Source of the DNA: JAVJRN01 sp040218415
GTDB taxonomy: Bacteria; Bacteroidota; Bacteroidia; Cytophagales; Cyclobacteriaceae
Length of the DNA stretch: 5,781 bases
Assembly (NCBI GenBank): GCA_040218415.1
Contig: JAVJRN010000062.1
Coordinates: forward strand, 1 to 5,781
Direction: 5' to 3'
Below the pieces are notes generated by a model. It saw only the letters and a list, made by a program, of their open reading frames with translations. It had not been told where the DNA came from and did no database searches. Each line of letters begins with the position of its first letter. Position 1 is the stretch's first letter. The translations under genes and the position numbers were made by a program. Below are positions 4,393 to 5,781 of this stretch, one piece after another.

Positions 4393-5654
4393 AAAAAATA
4401 TTAATACTTGTTCTCCTTCTAAGCCAATCTGCTTACTCCCAAACACTTGAAATAGAATTTGGGAAAATAACCATTGATGAACTGAAGATGAAGAGTTATG
4501 AGGAGGATAAAGAAGCCAAAGCGGTCATCCTTTACGATAAAGGGAAATCTATCTTTTTCCAGACAGAGAATGACTTTAATATCAGGTTTAAGAGGCATAA
4601 AAGAATTAAAGTATTCGACAAGACCCAATCACAGTATGCAGAAGTTTTCATTCCTTTTTATGATGATGGATATGGAACAACTGAAATAGTAAAATCTATT
4701 CAAGCGAGAACATATAATATTGTTGATGGCATATTCACCACAAAGGAGTTAGACCCGTCAACTGTTTATGATGAACAAATTAATGCACGGTGGCATATGA
4801 AAAAATTCGTTTTCCCAGATGTACAGGATGGGGCCATACTAGAATATAGCTACGTTTTAGAATCCCCATTTCTTTTCAACTTACCAGATTGGACTTTTCA
4901 AGACAAAATACCGACTGTTTATAGCGAGTACCAAGTCAATATGATTCCTTTCTATGAATATGTCTCTATCAATCAAGGTATTTCCAGATTTGATTATCAA
5001 AACACGGAAGTGGCTGAAGAAAGTAGGACTTGGGGAAGTATACGTAGTGGTGGTATAGGGTTTAAAGATTATGTATCTACCTACGTAATGAAAGACGTCC
5101 CTGCTTTTAGGGATGAGTCATATATCCTTTCTTTCGATGATTACATCATGAAAATGGATTTCCTGCTTGCTAAATACCATAGTTCAACCGGAAGAACAAC
5201 TGAAATAATATCGACATGGCCTGAACTGAATGAGTCGCTCCTCAAGCACGACTATTTTGGTGAGTATCTAAATAAAAGCTCAAAATTTGCCAAAAAAGTA
5301 CTTGCAGAAAATTTGACCATAGAGAACCAAGATGAGAATGAAAAGGCGAAACAAATAGTTGAATATGTCAAAAATAATTTTGAATGGAATGGCTATTCTG
5401 GTAAATATGCGACTCAATCAGCAAAAGAATTTTTTAATAACAAAAGAGGCAATGATGCTGATATCAATCTGTTCTTAATCTCTCTCCTCAATGAAGCCGG
5501 TATCAATGCCGAACCATTGATACTAAGCACAAGAACGCATGGGAAAATACTAATTGATTACCCATTTAATCGTTTCACCGATTACGTTATTGCTTTTGTA
5601 AATACCGACATTCCTTTTATGGCTGATGGAACTGAAGACATATTATTAACTTGA
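4389..5654 (+). pseudogene. Secreted DUF3857 / transglutaminase-fold protein, 3'-truncated
   Basis: 421 residues, against roughly 640 in full-length relatives. A signal peptide (residues 1-17, ILILVLLLSQSAYS|Q) indicates export. Residues about 55-210 are the DUF3857 domain, with RFKRHKRIKVFDK and FPDVQDGAILEYSY as typical motifs. Residues about 310-415 are the transglutaminase-like core: NEKAKQIVEYVKNNFEWNG, NNKRGNDADINLFLISLLNEAGINAEPLILSTR, PFNRFTDYVIAF. The usual catalytic Cys and His positions do not carry Cys or His here (GNDADIN; FTDYVI), so it is probably a non-catalytic member, as many Bacteroidota copies are. The frame ends at MADGTEDILLT, exactly where relatives continue (DATEPLLP...LP.RCLN), so the C-terminal third is missing. 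It could still give a truncated protein. The probable cause is the element starting near 5650. Confidence 0.8.
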
Positions 5655-5701
5655 CGGTAATAAAGCTATAGAATATAGGTAATTTTGTTTATTTTTGCGT
5701 T

Positions 5702-5781
5702 ATGAACAAAACAGACTTTAGGACACTTTCATCTGAGGAAAGGCTTGCGAGCAGGAAAGCTGCAATGCGTATGCTGAATAA
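5702..5781 (+). CDS. N terminus of a probable transposase (IS630-like), runs off the window
   Basis: The first 26 codons of an ORF open to the right edge: MNKTDFRTLSSEERLASRKA, then AMRMLN. The opening resembles helix-turn-helix-bearing IS630-type transposases of Bacteroidota (pattern MxKxDxRxLSxExRxxxRKxAVxxxxxG). It starts about 50 bp after the abrupt end of the DUF3857 frame, as expected for an element inserted there. TATTTTTG at 5690-5697 matches the -7 box of Bacteroidota promoters, but no -33 TTG sits at the right distance. Only 26 residues are visible, so the family is tentative and it could be another helix-turn-helix protein. Confidence 0.45.
   Translation, partial: MNKTDFRTLSSEERLASRKAAMRMLN

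Noticed and set aside
4419..4689. Short frames on both strands within the second DUF3857 gene
   Set aside because: Shadows of the DUF3857 coding frame.
1..5781. CRISPR array, tRNA or rRNA genes
   Set aside because: No regularly spaced short repeats and no tRNA- or rRNA-like sequences were seen on either strand.

Overview
The window looks like an accessory, mobile-element-scarred stretch of a Bacteroidota chromosome, most likely from the Cytophagia/Cyclobacteriaceae side. Evidence: low GC, almost no Shine-Dalgarno sequences, secreted proteins whose signal peptides end in AYS|Q, two copies of the DUF3857 family that is typical of Bacteroidota, and promoter-like sequences of the TTG-N19/20-TAnnTTTG type. 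The assignment is by protein flavour only; no database was searched.

Layout, left to right. (1) 1-972: decayed IS110-family transposase, with its N-terminal catalytic half off the left edge or lost and an in-frame stop at 235-237. (2) 997-1656: apparently intact gene for a secreted protein with a TonB-C-like domain and a TPR-like helical tail. (3) 1655-1802: first copy of a ~148-bp repeat. (4) 1825-1990: remnant of the C-terminal catalytic part of a tyrosine recombinase, frameshifted at its tyrosine. (5) 2008-2031: near-perfect 24-bp palindrome, then a small membrane-anchored protein (2048-2389) continued in the same frame, across a TAG, by a second copy of the same small domain (to 2581). 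The segment is bracketed by exact 12-bp inverted repeats. (6) 2891-3485: complete type II toxin-antitoxin operon of the HI1419/HI1420 (RelE/HigB-like toxin, HigA-like antitoxin) kind. (7) 3499-3645: second copy of the repeat, directly next to a minus-strand remnant of a Y1/REP-associated transposase (3663-4030). (8) 4168-4392: C-terminal fragment of a DUF3857 protein, overlapping by ATGA a second DUF3857 gene (4389-5654) that lacks its C-terminal third. (9) 5702-end: start of a probable transposase, whose element may have cut the second DUF3857 gene.

No pathway is encoded here. The two units with no visible damage are the secreted TonB-C/TPR protein and the toxin-antitoxin pair; most of the rest is mobile-element debris or genes truncated by it. 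The most interesting points are: the 87%-identical repeat pair, one copy abutting the Y1 transposase remnant (a candidate REP/RAYT relationship); the ORF bracketed by 12-bp inverted repeats beside a recombinase remnant; the duplicated small domain split by an amber codon; and the tandem DUF3857 genes that lost opposite ends. No clearly new defence or mobile system could be demonstrated from sequence alone.
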